Position numbers and translations under genes: made by a program | Notes under the pieces: generated by a model | Database searches by the model: none | What the model was told of the DNA's origin: nothing | The model's input: only the letters and a program-made list of their open reading frames with translations | DNA from: Cryomorphaceae bacterium | GTDB lineage: Bacteria; Bacteroidota; Bacteroidia; Flavobacteriales; Flavobacteriaceae | Assembly: GCA_003331875.1 (NCBI GenBank) | Contig: QOQA01000018.1 | Location: 1 to 34,268 of the forward strand | Reading direction: 5' to 3' | Length of the DNA stretch: 34,268 nucleotides | Shown here: positions 26,771 through 34,268 of the stretch, one piece after another | Layout of the letters: each line of letters opens with the position of its first letter | Numbering within the stretch: position 1 is the first letter of the stretch

Positions 26771-27382
26771 ATGAAATCCCCAATTGAAGTTTTTTCAGAT
26801 TGGGCAATATCTGGTAAAGATGATGGAATGAAGGAAAATCATTTTAAGCCTGTAATGAAAATGATAGAGTTATTTGAAGACAAGTATAAAAATCCGTGCA
26901 TAATTGATGCAGGATGCGGAAATGGTTGGTTAATTCGCCATTTGTATGAAAAAAAAAAATACAAAAATGTTACAGGTGTTGATGGGTCAAAATCAATGAT
27001 TGCAAAAGCAAAGAATCTAGATCCTAAAAATAATTATATATGCTCTGAACTTGATTTATGGAAACCTGATGATAAAGCTGATGTTGTTATGTCAATGGAA
27101 GTCATTTACTACTTTAAAAAACCTCAGAAAATCATTAAACATATATTTGATAATTGGATTAAAAAAAACGGTGTTTTTATCATGGGTATTGATTTTTATT
27201 TAGAAAATAAAAAATGTCATGATTGGAAAGAAAAAACTGGAGTTAATACGATGGAACTTTTCAGTTCAGCAATCTGGGTTAAATTTTTTGAAAAAAGTGG
27301 TTTTAAAAATGTAAACAAGTACTTCTTTAATGGAGGGCAAGATTGGAAAGGAACATTAGTTGTTGAGGGATTTAAATTCTAA
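26771..27382 (+). CDS. Class I SAM-dependent methyltransferase
   Basis: 203-aa Rossmann-fold methyltransferase. Motif I is IIDAGCGNGW at residues 44-53, followed by the acidic end of strand 2 (VTGVDGSKSMI) and a post-motif ADVVMSMEVIYYF with the peak at residue ~100. The start ATG follows the previous stop directly. The substrate is not predictable. Pairing with a membrane acyltransferase-like protein could point to a lipid or a small hydroxy/carboxy compound, but this is speculation. The 3' end overlaps the convergent rhodanese gene by 27 bp. Confidence 0.85.
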   Translation: MKSPIEVFSDWAISGKDDGMKENHFKPVMKMIELFEDKYKNPCIIDAGCGNGWLIRHLYEKKKYKNVTGVDGSKSMIAKAKNLDPKNNYICSELDLWKPDDKADVVMSMEVIYYFKKPQKIIKHIFDNWIKKNGVFIMGIDFYLENKKCHDWKEKTGVNTMELFSSAIWVKFFEKSGFKNVNKYFFNGGQDWKGTLVVEGFKF

Positions 27383-27733
27383 GTTTTTCTTTTTAACCTC
27401 CAGCACTCCTCCCTTTAAATTATAAATCATATTAAAACCTTTTTGCTGAATAAGTTTTGCAGCGTAATAGCTTCTTCTTCCAGATCTGCAATAAAATATG
27501 ATATTTTTTTTAGCCTTATATGATGAAATTGAATCTAAAAAAGCAGGATTGTAATAATCAATATTGATCGAACTCTTTATTCTAAATGAGTTATATTCAT
27601 CAGGGGATCTTACATCAATTAGTATAGTGGAATCTCTTTCTAAAATTTCTGACATTCTCTCAAAATCTATATCAATTATTGGTTGTTGAGAGTAGATAAT
27701 ATTTATGAAAAATAAAATAAGAACTTTTTTCAT
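27356..27733 (-). CDS. Exported single-domain rhodanese
   Basis: Small sulfurtransferase, 125 aa, beginning with a signal peptide (MKKVLILFFINIIYSQ), so it acts in the periplasm. Rhodanese marks are LIDVRSPDEYNSF and the active loop CRSGRRS with Cys82, which carries the persulfide. The start codon directly abuts the stop of the MBL-rhodanese gene upstream, so both are made from one transcript. It probably relays sulfane sulfur or handles thiosulfate/polysulfide outside the cytoplasm; donor and acceptor are unknown. Confidence 0.88.
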   Translation of the reverse strand: MKKVLILFFINIIYSQQPIIDIDFERMSEILERDSTILIDVRSPDEYNSFRIKSSINIDYYNPAFLDSISSYKAKKNIIFYCRSGRRSYYAAKLIQQKGFNMIYNLKGGVLEVKKKNLEFKSLNN

Positions 27734-29101
27734 TTAAATTAGATTTCTGATTCCACTGAATCCTGTCTCAACATTAACTACTTTTTTCAAACCATTTTTT
27801 TTGATTAATGAGCATGCAATTACACTCCTATATCCACCAGCACAATAAAAGTAAGAATTCACATTTTTATCTAATTTTATATTGGAATCAATTTTTGATA
27901 ATGGGAGATTTATAGAAGATTGAAATTTTCCTTTGCTTAGCTCTAGTTTTTCTCTAACATCAATTATTTGTGAATTATGATGAGATTCCTTAATAAATTG
28001 CTCAGGACTTATTGAGCGAATACTTTCAGTAACATAACCAGCTGACTTCCAAATTTTTAAATCACCATCAAGATAACCTATGCAATTATCAAAACCTACT
28101 CTTGAGAGTCTTGTAATTGCCTCTTCCACTCTATACTTTTCAACAATTAAAATGATTTCTTGATTTATATCCTTAATAATTTCACCAACCCATGGAGCAA
28201 ATCTACCATCCAGTCCAATAAATATTGATCCAGGAATATGTTCAGCACAATATTTTGATGATTTTCTTGTATCCAAAATAACAACATCTTTAGATTTCAT
28301 TTTATGATTAACAAAATCTGAGGCTAATTTTTTAAAACTTTTACTTATTACTTCATCAATTCCCAAATAACCTTCTCTATTTAATTTAACATTTGAAGGA
28401 AAATAAGTGGGTGGGACAGGTAAGTCTGTTACTAATTCCTTAACAAATTCAGTTTTTGATAACTTTCCGTTGAGGCTGTAATTAACTTTTTTTTGATTTG
28501 CCAAAGTATCAACAGTTTCTTTCATCATATTTTTTCCACATGCTGATCCTGCTCCATGACCAGGATATACAATAATACTATCATCCAAAGGTTTTATTCT
28601 ATTGTTTATTGATTCATACAACATTTCAGCTAACTTTTCTTTACTAATGCCTTGATATCTTTGAGCTACATCAGGAATACCAACATCACCTAAAAAAAGA
28701 GTATCACCTGTAAATATTGAGTGTTGTTTATTATTGCTATCAATTAGCAAGTAACTTGAACTTTCAAGCGTATGCCCAGGTGTATGTATAAGTTGAATTT
28801 TTATATCTCCAAGCTTGAAGGTTTTGCAATCCTCGGAAATAATACAATCATATTTTGGATCTGCTTTTGGTCCATAAACTATTGAAGCATCAGTTTTCTT
28901 AGATAAAGTTAAATGCCCGCTAACAAAATCAGCATGAAAATGTGTTTGAAATATATATTTAATTTTTGAGTTTCTTTTTTTAGCTTTTTCTATGTAAATA
29001 TCTACTTCCCTCAAGGGATCAATTATTGCGGATTCACCACCGCTTTCAATAAAATATGAAGCCTGTGACAAGCAACCGGTATATATTTGTTCAACAAACA
29101 T
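27734..29101 (-). CDS. Persulfide-dioxygenase-like MBL-rhodanese fusion
   Basis: 455-aa cytoplasmic protein. The first ~240 residues are a metallo-beta-lactamase domain of the ETHE1/glyoxalase II type: THFHADFVSGH (His54, His56, Asp58), TPGHTLESSS, FTGDTLFLGDVG and YPGHGAGSACG. The position after Asp58 is Phe, not the His of the classic HxHxDH, which I believe is common in this fusion group and compatible with a mononuclear iron site. Two rhodanese modules follow. The first (~255-350) lacks the active Cys (IVEKYRVEEA in its place); the second has Cys420 in YFYCAGGYRS. Expected role: oxidising glutathione or low-molecular-weight persulfide to sulfite, with sulfur transfer by the second rhodanese. 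Confidence 0.88.
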   Translation of the reverse strand: MFVEQIYTGCLSQASYFIESGGESAIIDPLREVDIYIEKAKKRNSKIKYIFQTHFHADFVSGHLTLSKKTDASIVYGPKADPKYDCIISEDCKTFKLGDIKIQLIHTPGHTLESSSYLLIDSNNKQHSIFTGDTLFLGDVGIPDVAQRYQGISKEKLAEMLYESINNRIKPLDDSIIVYPGHGAGSACGKNMMKETVDTLANQKKVNYSLNGKLSKTEFVKELVTDLPVPPTYFPSNVKLNREGYLGIDEVISKSFKKLASDFVNHKMKSKDVVILDTRKSSKYCAEHIPGSIFIGLDGRFAPWVGEIIKDINQEIILIVEKYRVEEAITRLSRVGFDNCIGYLDGDLKIWKSAGYVTESIRSISPEQFIKESHHNSQIIDVREKLELSKGKFQSSINLPLSKIDSNIKLDKNVNSYFYCAGGYRSVIACSLIKKNGLKKVVNVETGFSGIRNLI

Positions 29102-29157
29102 TACACAAAATTAATAAGAAAGTTTAATAATTGTTTTTTTAAATTAAATTAGTGTTA

Positions 29158-29892
29158 GTGGAATATGGAATAGTTAATTTAAGTTTAGTTCCTATGAGGA
29201 AGAAAAACAATGCAAAATCTGAAATGATTTCACAACTTTTTTTTGGTGAACTTATTGAAATTACCTCAACAAAAAATAATTGGAGCTTAGTTATTTCGAA
29301 CATTGATAAATACAAAGGATGGATAAGAACTTCTCATTTTCTATCAATTTCAAAGTCTGATTACATCAAATTAAATAATAAGAAAAAAAAATTTAGTAAT
29401 ACAGAAATAAATATATCAAACAAAAATATAAGAAAATACACAATACCATCAGGAAGCTTGATTAGCAATTGTAATTATTTAGGTTTTTCTTATGATTTGA
29501 ATAACGTAAGTTTCAATAATATTGAAGAGATCAGTCTGACATTTTTAAATTCTCCTTACGTTTGGGGGGGTAAAACCAAATTTGGTGCTGATTGCTCTGG
29601 TTTTGTCCAAACTGTTTTTAAAATTTATGGAAAAATACTTCCACGTGATGCGTATGAACAGGCATTGGAGGGAATTGAAGTTACTGGCTTTAAAGACTCA
29701 AAAATAGGAGATTTAGCTTTTTTTGGAAAAAAAATTGATGCGATCACTCACGTAGGAATTATAATATCAGCTAATAAAATTATTCATTCGTCAGGAAAAG
29801 TAAGAATTGATCAATTAAATGAACATGGGATTTTTAATCTAGATAAAGAGGAAATTTCACATGATTTAAAATTAATTCGAAGAATAATCTAA
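29158..29892 (+). CDS. NlpC/P60 (C40) cell-wall hydrolase with SH3-like domain
   Basis: The ORF track begins at the GTG at 29152; the next GTG at 29158 gives MEYGIVNLSLVPMR, closer to the usual N-terminus of this Bacteroidota family, so I prefer it, without certainty. About residues 1-75 form an SH3-like binding domain (SEMISQLFFGELIEI, WSLV, KGWIRTSHFL). The catalytic part has YVWGGKTKFGADCSGF with the nucleophile Cys (148 counted from 29152), THVGI (His200) and IIHSSG (His212). It should cleave gamma-D-Glu-diamino-acid bonds in stem peptides. No signal peptide is visible, so it may process recycled muropeptides in the cytoplasm. Confidence 0.88.
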   Translation: MEYGIVNLSLVPMRKKNNAKSEMISQLFFGELIEITSTKNNWSLVISNIDKYKGWIRTSHFLSISKSDYIKLNNKKKKFSNTEINISNKNIRKYTIPSGSLISNCNYLGFSYDLNNVSFNNIEEISLTFLNSPYVWGGKTKFGADCSGFVQTVFKIYGKILPRDAYEQALEGIEVTGFKDSKIGDLAFFGKKIDAITHVGIIISANKIIHSSGKVRIDQLNEHGIFNLDKEEISHDLKLIRRII

Positions 29893-31181
29893 TTGCTCAG
29901 TTCCTCTATTTTGGCATTAATCTTCTTGTAACCATCAATATTGTCAAGTTTATAATAAAACTGTGACAATAGTTTTAAAACTTCAACATCATTTGGGTCA
30001 TATTCCAAAGCCATCTCGCAATATGGAATACATTTTCTCCAAACGTCATTAAGGTCCTCTTTAAGTTGATCGTATTTAGCAATATCACTTCTTTTATTTG
30101 ACATAGCAATTTTGTCCATATCACTTATAATAACACTTTGTTCCTCCAACAAAATATTGACAATAGCAACATAAGAGTCAACATAATCAGGTTTAAATTC
30201 TATAGCTTTTTCAAAATAGGATTTTGCATCAGCAGATTCACCCTGTTCCGACGAAATAATACCCAAGTTATAGTATAAAATACCGTTTTTGGGATCTTTT
30301 TCTACTGCCAATGTCATTATGTCCTTGAATTTCTGACGATATTGAGATCTTAAATTATCGTCAGTAGCATTATTACTCAATCTTATGTATAAATCAGCTT
30401 CATTTAATATTAAATATAAATCATCAGGTTGAATTGATCTTGCCTCATTGATTGCTTCAATAGCCAAATCATCCTCACCTTTTTTCACGTATATTAAAGC
30501 AATATTTTTTACAATTTCTGGGTATCTGGATTCAGTTTGACCTATTCTTGGATTTATATATTCTTTTGACGACTGGTATATTTTATATTCTGTTTCAGTT
30601 ACTTTTTCCTCTACACCTGACTGAACATTTGTAATAAAATATTCATCAATAATTCCAGTGTAGCTTTTTTCTTTAAGAGTAAGATAATATTCGAGAGCAA
30701 GATCAAAATTCTCAGCGTTTACTGCACCACTTGCTGCGAAATATAAATAATCAATATTTGTTTCTTTATTCATATCATATGCAAGCAATAGCTTGTCAAC
30801 TCCTTGCATCCATTTTTTTGATGAATTATCCGCAACAGCTGAGTTAACGAGTGCAACTACCAGGATTTCTTCTAAATTTTTATAGTCAAGCTTCATCTCA
30901 GAGTTATAAAAAGAGGTGTTTATTGACATAAGTTTTTCTAAAGAACTTGTTGCTAATACAAAAGACTCTGTTTCAGTATAAATTTTTGTTGCGTAATAAT
31001 AGTACTGAGAATCGGTTTTACTATCTCCAGACAAAAGAAAGTCTTTATTTGAATCTAATAACGATTCAGCTTCCTGAAAAAACTTTTCGTCAATTAATCT
31101 TTTAATTTGTCTTAATTCCTTTTTTTGAGAAAATGAAAAACAAAAAAATAAAACTGCTATATATATATAAATTGATTTCAT
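29889..31181 (-). CDS. Exported tetratricopeptide-repeat protein
   Basis: 430 aa with a signal peptide (MKSIYIYIAVLFFCFSFSQ). The body is nearly all alpha-helical repeats; clear TPR units are DLAIEAINEARSIQPDDLYL, the GILYYNLGIISSEQGESADA region with its following AIEFKPDYVDSY, and CEMALEYDPNDVEVLKLLSQ. It is probably a periplasmic or outer-membrane-associated scaffold. It lies 12 bp downstream of gyrA on the same strand and is probably co-transcribed; a gyrA-TPR order recurs in Flavobacteriia. It converges on the NlpC/P60 gene with a 4-bp overlap. The partner protein is unknown. Confidence 0.85.
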   Translation of the reverse strand: MKSIYIYIAVLFFCFSFSQKKELRQIKRLIDEKFFQEAESLLDSNKDFLLSGDSKTDSQYYYYATKIYTETESFVLATSSLEKLMSINTSFYNSEMKLDYKNLEEILVVALVNSAVADNSSKKWMQGVDKLLLAYDMNKETNIDYLYFAASGAVNAENFDLALEYYLTLKEKSYTGIIDEYFITNVQSGVEEKVTETEYKIYQSSKEYINPRIGQTESRYPEIVKNIALIYVKKGEDDLAIEAINEARSIQPDDLYLILNEADLYIRLSNNATDDNLRSQYRQKFKDIMTLAVEKDPKNGILYYNLGIISSEQGESADAKSYFEKAIEFKPDYVDSYVAIVNILLEEQSVIISDMDKIAMSNKRSDIAKYDQLKEDLNDVWRKCIPYCEMALEYDPNDVEVLKLLSQFYYKLDNIDGYKKINAKIEELSN

Positions 31182-31193
31182 ATTAAAAATATT

Positions 31194-33677
31194 TTATTCC
31201 TCAACAACATCTATTTCATCAATGTCAGTAACTTCTTGGTCATCTAATACAACTTTTGCAACTGCAGCAATTGAATCATTATCTTTAATATTTATCAACT
31301 TGACTCCCTGAGTTGCTCTTCCCATGACTCTTAAATCGTTAACCTCCATTCTAATTGCGATTCCTGATTTATTAATTATCATTAAATCATCTCCATCAGA
31401 AACATTCTTTAAAGATACTAAGTTGCCAGTTTTTTCAGTAATGGAAATGGTTTTTACACCTTTACCACCCCTATTAGTAATTCTATAGTCTTCTAATTTT
31501 GATCTTTTACCATATCCATTTTCTGATACAACCAATATGTCGCTATCCATATCATTAACTGAAATCATTCCAATCACCTCATCATTGTTGTCTTTTAATC
31601 TAACCCCTCTTACACCTGATGCATTTCTACCCATTGGGCGGGTTTTATTTTCCTCAAACCTTATACATTTACCAGACTTAACAGAAACCAAAATTTGTGA
31701 ATTTCCATTAGTTAATTTAGCTTCAAGTAATTCATCATCATCTTTTATTGTAATTGCATTTATACCATTCGATCTTGGTCTTGAATATTGCTCTAATGAT
31801 GTTTTTTTCACTTGACCTTTTTTTGTACACATAATAACGTAATGTTGATTAATATAATCTTCATTTTTTAAGTCTTGCGTACATATAAAAGCTTTGACTT
31901 TGTCATCAGGTTCAATGTTAATTAAGTTTTGAATTGCCCGTCCTTTAGAAATTTTACTCCCTTCGGGAATTTCATAAACTCTCATCCAAAAACATTTTCC
32001 TTTTTGTGTAAAAAACAACATATATTGATGATTAGTACCAACAAAAAGGTGCTCAAGAAAATCCTCGCTTCTGGTTGTGGAGCCACGTTGGCCCACACCT
32101 CCCCTATTTTGAGTTTTGTATTCAGATAATGATGTTCTTTTAATATATCCAGCGTGAGAAATTGTTAGGACAACTTTCTCATCAGGAATCATATCTTCAA
32201 TGCTAAGCTCACCACCCGAAAACTCAATTACGGACTTTCTTTCATCACCATGTGAACTTTTAACCTCTAACAATTCGTCTTTAATGATTGACATTCTCCT
32301 CTCTTTATTAGCTAAAATATCTTTTAAATCCTTGATCAATTCAACTAAACTGTCATATTCATTTCTTAATTTATCTTGCTCAAGACCAGTAAGTTGTCTT
32401 AGTCTCATGTCAACAATTGCCTTGGACTGATTTTCAGACAAATCATATTTCTTTACAAGGTTCAATCTAGCATCATCTGCATTTTTAGAGGCTTTAATTA
32501 TACTAATTATATCATCTATATTGTCTGAGGCTATGATTAATCCTTCAAGAATATGAGCCCTATCTTCTGCTTTTTTTAATTCATATTTTGTCCTTCTAAC
32601 TACAACCTCATGTCTGTGATCAACGAAATGAACAATCATTTCTTTTAAGTTTAGAATTTTAGGCCTCCCTTTAACAAGGGCTATATTATTTACACTGAAA
32701 GATGATTGTAGTGAGGTGTGCTTAAAAAGTTTATTTAAGACGATATTTGGAATAGCATCCCTCTTCAATATATAAACAATTCTCATTCCCTTTCTGTCAG
32801 ACTCATCTCTAATATTTGAAATACCCTCAATTTTTTTATCATTGATAAGTTGAGCTGTTTTTTGAATCATATCTGATTTATTAACCAAATATGGAATTTC
32901 TGTAACTATAATACATTCTCTACCATTAACCTCCTCAAAAATAGCTTTTCCTCTCATTACAACCCTACCTCGTCCTGTTTCAAAGGCTTCTTTTACACCA
33001 TCATAGCCGTATATAATACCACCTGTTGGAAAGTCAGGAGCTTTTATGTGATTTATTAATTCTGAAATTTCAATGTTATTATTATCAATGTAAGCAATTG
33101 TACCATCAATAACTTCACTTAAATTATGTGGAGGCATATTAGTAGCCATACCAACAGCAATACCTGAAGCTCCATTTACTAAAAGATTTGGAATTTTTGT
33201 TGGTAGTACAGTTGGTTCTTTGATAGAATCATCATAATTAAGTTGAAAATCTACGGTATCCTTGTCCAAATCCTGAACCATTTCCTCAGATATCTTTTTA
33301 AGTCTGGCTTCAGTGTATCTCATGGCAGCAGGGCTATCACCATCAATTGATCCAAAATTTCCTTGCCCATCAACGAGCATGTACCTTAGACTCCACTCTT
33401 GAGCCATTCTTACCATAGTATCGTAAACTGAACTATCACCGTGAGGGTGGTATTTACCCAAAACCTCACCTACAATAAAAGCTGATTTTTTATACTTACT
33501 GTTGGATCTCAGTCCTAATTCACTCATGCCGAACAGGACTCTCCTGTGAACAGGTTTTAATCCATCCCGAACATCCGGCAGAGCACGAGAAACAATGACA
33601 GACATTGAATAATCAATGTATGCTGATTTCATAGCTTCTTCAATATTTATTGGAATTAATTTTTCTCCTTCTGCCAT
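31194..33677 (-). CDS. gyrA: DNA gyrase subunit A
   Basis: Breakage-rejoining subunit of the type IIA topoisomerase that introduces negative supercoils. 827 aa. The N-terminal half has [30 protein letters not shown] and catalytic Tyr121 in [10 protein letters not shown]. The positions equal to E. coli Ser83 and Asp87 are Ser82 and Asp86, the quinolone-sensitive type. The C-terminal beta-pinwheel carries a GyrA-box variant QNRGGVG, different from QRRGGKG but usual in Bacteroidota as far as I recall. The acidic tail ([10 protein letters not shown]) is normal. The start MAEGEKLIP is unambiguous. It is divergent from clpC across 199 bp. Confidence 0.97.
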   Translation of the reverse strand: MAEGEKLIPINIEEAMKSAYIDYSMSVIVSRALPDVRDGLKPVHRRVLFGMSELGLRSNSKYKKSAFIVGEVLGKYHPHGDSSVYDTMVRMAQEWSLRYMLVDGQGNFGSIDGDSPAAMRYTEARLKKISEEMVQDLDKDTVDFQLNYDDSIKEPTVLPTKIPNLLVNGASGIAVGMATNMPPHNLSEVIDGTIAYIDNNNIEISELINHIKAPDFPTGGIIYGYDGVKEAFETGRGRVVMRGKAIFEEVNGRECIIVTEIPYLVNKSDMIQKTAQLINDKKIEGISNIRDESDRKGMRIVYILKRDAIPNIVLNKLFKHTSLQSSFSVNNIALVKGRPKILNLKEMIVHFVDHRHEVVVRRTKYELKKAEDRAHILEGLIIASDNIDDIISIIKASKNADDARLNLVKKYDLSENQSKAIVDMRLRQLTGLEQDKLRNEYDSLVELIKDLKDILANKERRMSIIKDELLEVKSSHGDERKSVIEFSGGELSIEDMIPDEKVVLTISHAGYIKRTSLSEYKTQNRGGVGQRGSTTRSEDFLEHLFVGTNHQYMLFFTQKGKCFWMRVYEIPEGSKISKGRAIQNLINIEPDDKVKAFICTQDLKNEDYINQHYVIMCTKKGQVKKTSLEQYSRPRSNGINAITIKDDDELLEAKLTNGNSQILVSVKSGKCIRFEENKTRPMGRNASGVRGVRLKDNNDEVIGMISVNDMDSDILVVSENGYGKRSKLEDYRITNRGGKGVKTISITEKTGNLVSLKNVSDGDDLMIINKSGIAIRMEVNDLRVMGRATQGVKLINIKDNDSIAAVAKVVLDDQEVTDIDEIDVVEE

Positions 33678-33876
33678 TTGATTTTAAATTTGAATAAATA
33701 TAACCATCAATAGAGGAAAACCTCATCAAAAACAGATTCTAATATCATAAACTTATTAACATTTATAAACTAAATTTTGTTAAAAATTCATATGAATAAT
33801 ATTTAATTATTACATTTAATATATATGTCATTGTGACATATGTTTTTTTTGGTACAGGTTTTGATTTTTTTTTAGT
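33678..33876. other. Divergent gyrA/clpC intergenic region
   Basis: At 199 bp this is the longest gap in the window, strongly AT-rich, and it must hold both promoters. No ORF and no structured RNA is evident. The only distinctive element is the inverted repeat at 33823-33841, entered separately. No perfect TAnnTTTG box with a -33 partner is visible on either strand. Confidence 0.6.
33823..33841. promoter_or_regulatory. Perfect 8-bp inverted repeat upstream of clpC
   Basis: ATATGTCA-TTG-TGACATAT, centred 45 bp before the clpC ATG and followed by G and eight T. It overlaps TATGTTTT (33839-33846), a 7-of-8 match to the Bacteroidota -7 box, so an operator covering the clpC promoter is one reading; a weak attenuator hairpin with a T tract is another. 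It does not match CIRCE or the CtsR heptad repeat. Confidence 0.45.
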
Positions 33877-34268
33877 ATGGATGATAATTTTTCTTCAAGA
33901 GTAAAGGACGTAATAACATACAGTAAAGAAGAAGCTATAAGGCTGGGTCATGATTTCATTGGTACTGAACATTTACTTCTAGGCATCTTAAGAGATGGTG
34001 GAGGAAAAGCAATAAAAATTTTAAAATCCTTAGAAATAGATCTTGATTTTTTGAAAAGAAAAATTGAGATATTAAGCCCACCAAATCCAATAATGAACTA
34101 TGAAGAAAATCTTAGAAAGAATCTTCACTTAACAAGACAAGCAGAAAGGGCATTAAAAACAACATTTTTAGAAGCTAAATTATTTCAAGGCAATTCAATA
34201 AATACTGCCCACTTATTACTTTGTATTTTAAGAAATGAAAATGATCCTACAACTAAATTGCTTGAAAA
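33877..34268 (+). CDS. clpC: Clp protease ATPase ClpC, N-terminal part
   Basis: The frame is open to the window end (130 full codons), so the ORF track missed it. Start MDDNFSSRVKDV. The two Clp-N repeats are clear: VITYSKEEAIRLGHDFIGTE with HLLLGIL just after it, and RQAERALKTTFLEAKLFQGN followed by TAHLLLCIL, the substrate/adaptor-binding domain of ClpC/ClpA-type AAA+ unfoldases. The AAA modules and the UVR region are outside the window; ClpC rather than ClpA or ClpB is favoured by the IGTEHLLLGIL form common in Bacteroidota and Firmicutes ClpC. It feeds unfolded proteins to ClpP. Confidence 0.9.
   Translation, partial: MDDNFSSRVKDVITYSKEEAIRLGHDFIGTEHLLLGILRDGGGKAIKILKSLEIDLDFLKRKIEILSPPNPIMNYEENLRKNLHLTRQAERALKTTFLEAKLFQGNSINTAHLLLCILRNENDPTTKLLE

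Noticed and set aside
29106-29113. Perfect TAnnTTTG box on the minus strand before the MBL-rhodanese gene
   Set aside because: It ends only 4 bp before the start codon and has no -33 partner; it would require a leaderless transcript, so chance is as likely.
31194-33677. Variant GyrA box (QNRGGVG) as a sign of altered gyrase or TopoIV
   Set aside because: The variant is usual in Bacteroidota GyrA as I recall, and the length and all other motifs are gyrase-like.

Overview
The window looks like chromosomal DNA from an AT-rich, gene-dense marine member of the Flavobacteriia (Bacteroidota). Four observations support this: the ftsK-lolA-lptG-ribB gene order, a perfect Bacteroidota-type -7 promoter box (TAnnTTTG) in front of the tRNA, almost no Shine-Dalgarno sequences, and lipoproteins with acidic residues after the lipidated cysteine. 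Coding density is very high. The longest non-coding gap is about 199 bp, and all five convergent gene pairs overlap at their 3' ends. I see no insertion sequence, integrase, prophage or CRISPR array.

Layout. 1-9731 is housekeeping: the 3' end of an argE-like M20 deacylase, lpdA on the minus strand, then a tightly packed plus-strand run (nhaC, ftsK, a lolA-like gene, an lptG-like gene, ribB with a degenerate RibA half), and a minus-strand TauE-type permease. 9792-12818 holds tRNA-Ser(UGA) with its promoter box and a hairpin terminator, ornithine aminotransferase, an overlapping amidinotransferase-family gene, and an exported protein of unknown function.

12807-26075 is the accessory part: a compact polysaccharide-utilisation-type locus built around a 62-bp divergent promoter region. 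Leftward it encodes two paralogous beta-helix lipoproteins, a mandelate-racemase-type dehydratase/cycloisomerase, an aldehyde dehydrogenase, a RhaT-family sugar symporter, a KDG kinase and a KDPG aldolase. Rightward it encodes a formylglycine sulfatase and a large GH2 enzyme, followed by a TMEM164/YwaF-like membrane protein and a methyltransferase. The four soluble enzymes match, step for step, the route known for 3,6-anhydrogalactose: aldehyde oxidation, ring-opening cycloisomerisation, phosphorylation, aldol cleavage to pyruvate and glyceraldehyde 3-phosphate. With the sulfatase and GH2 this suggests a sulfated, anhydrogalactose-containing algal galactan (carrageenan-like) as substrate, with the beta-helix pair as the likely new depolymerases. 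No SusC/SusD pair and no regulator lies in the window.

26771-34268 returns to general functions: a periplasmic rhodanese beside a persulfide-dioxygenase-like MBL-rhodanese fusion, an NlpC/P60 hydrolase, an exported TPR protein, gyrA, and the start of clpC, which is divergent from gyrA across a gap containing a perfect inverted repeat.
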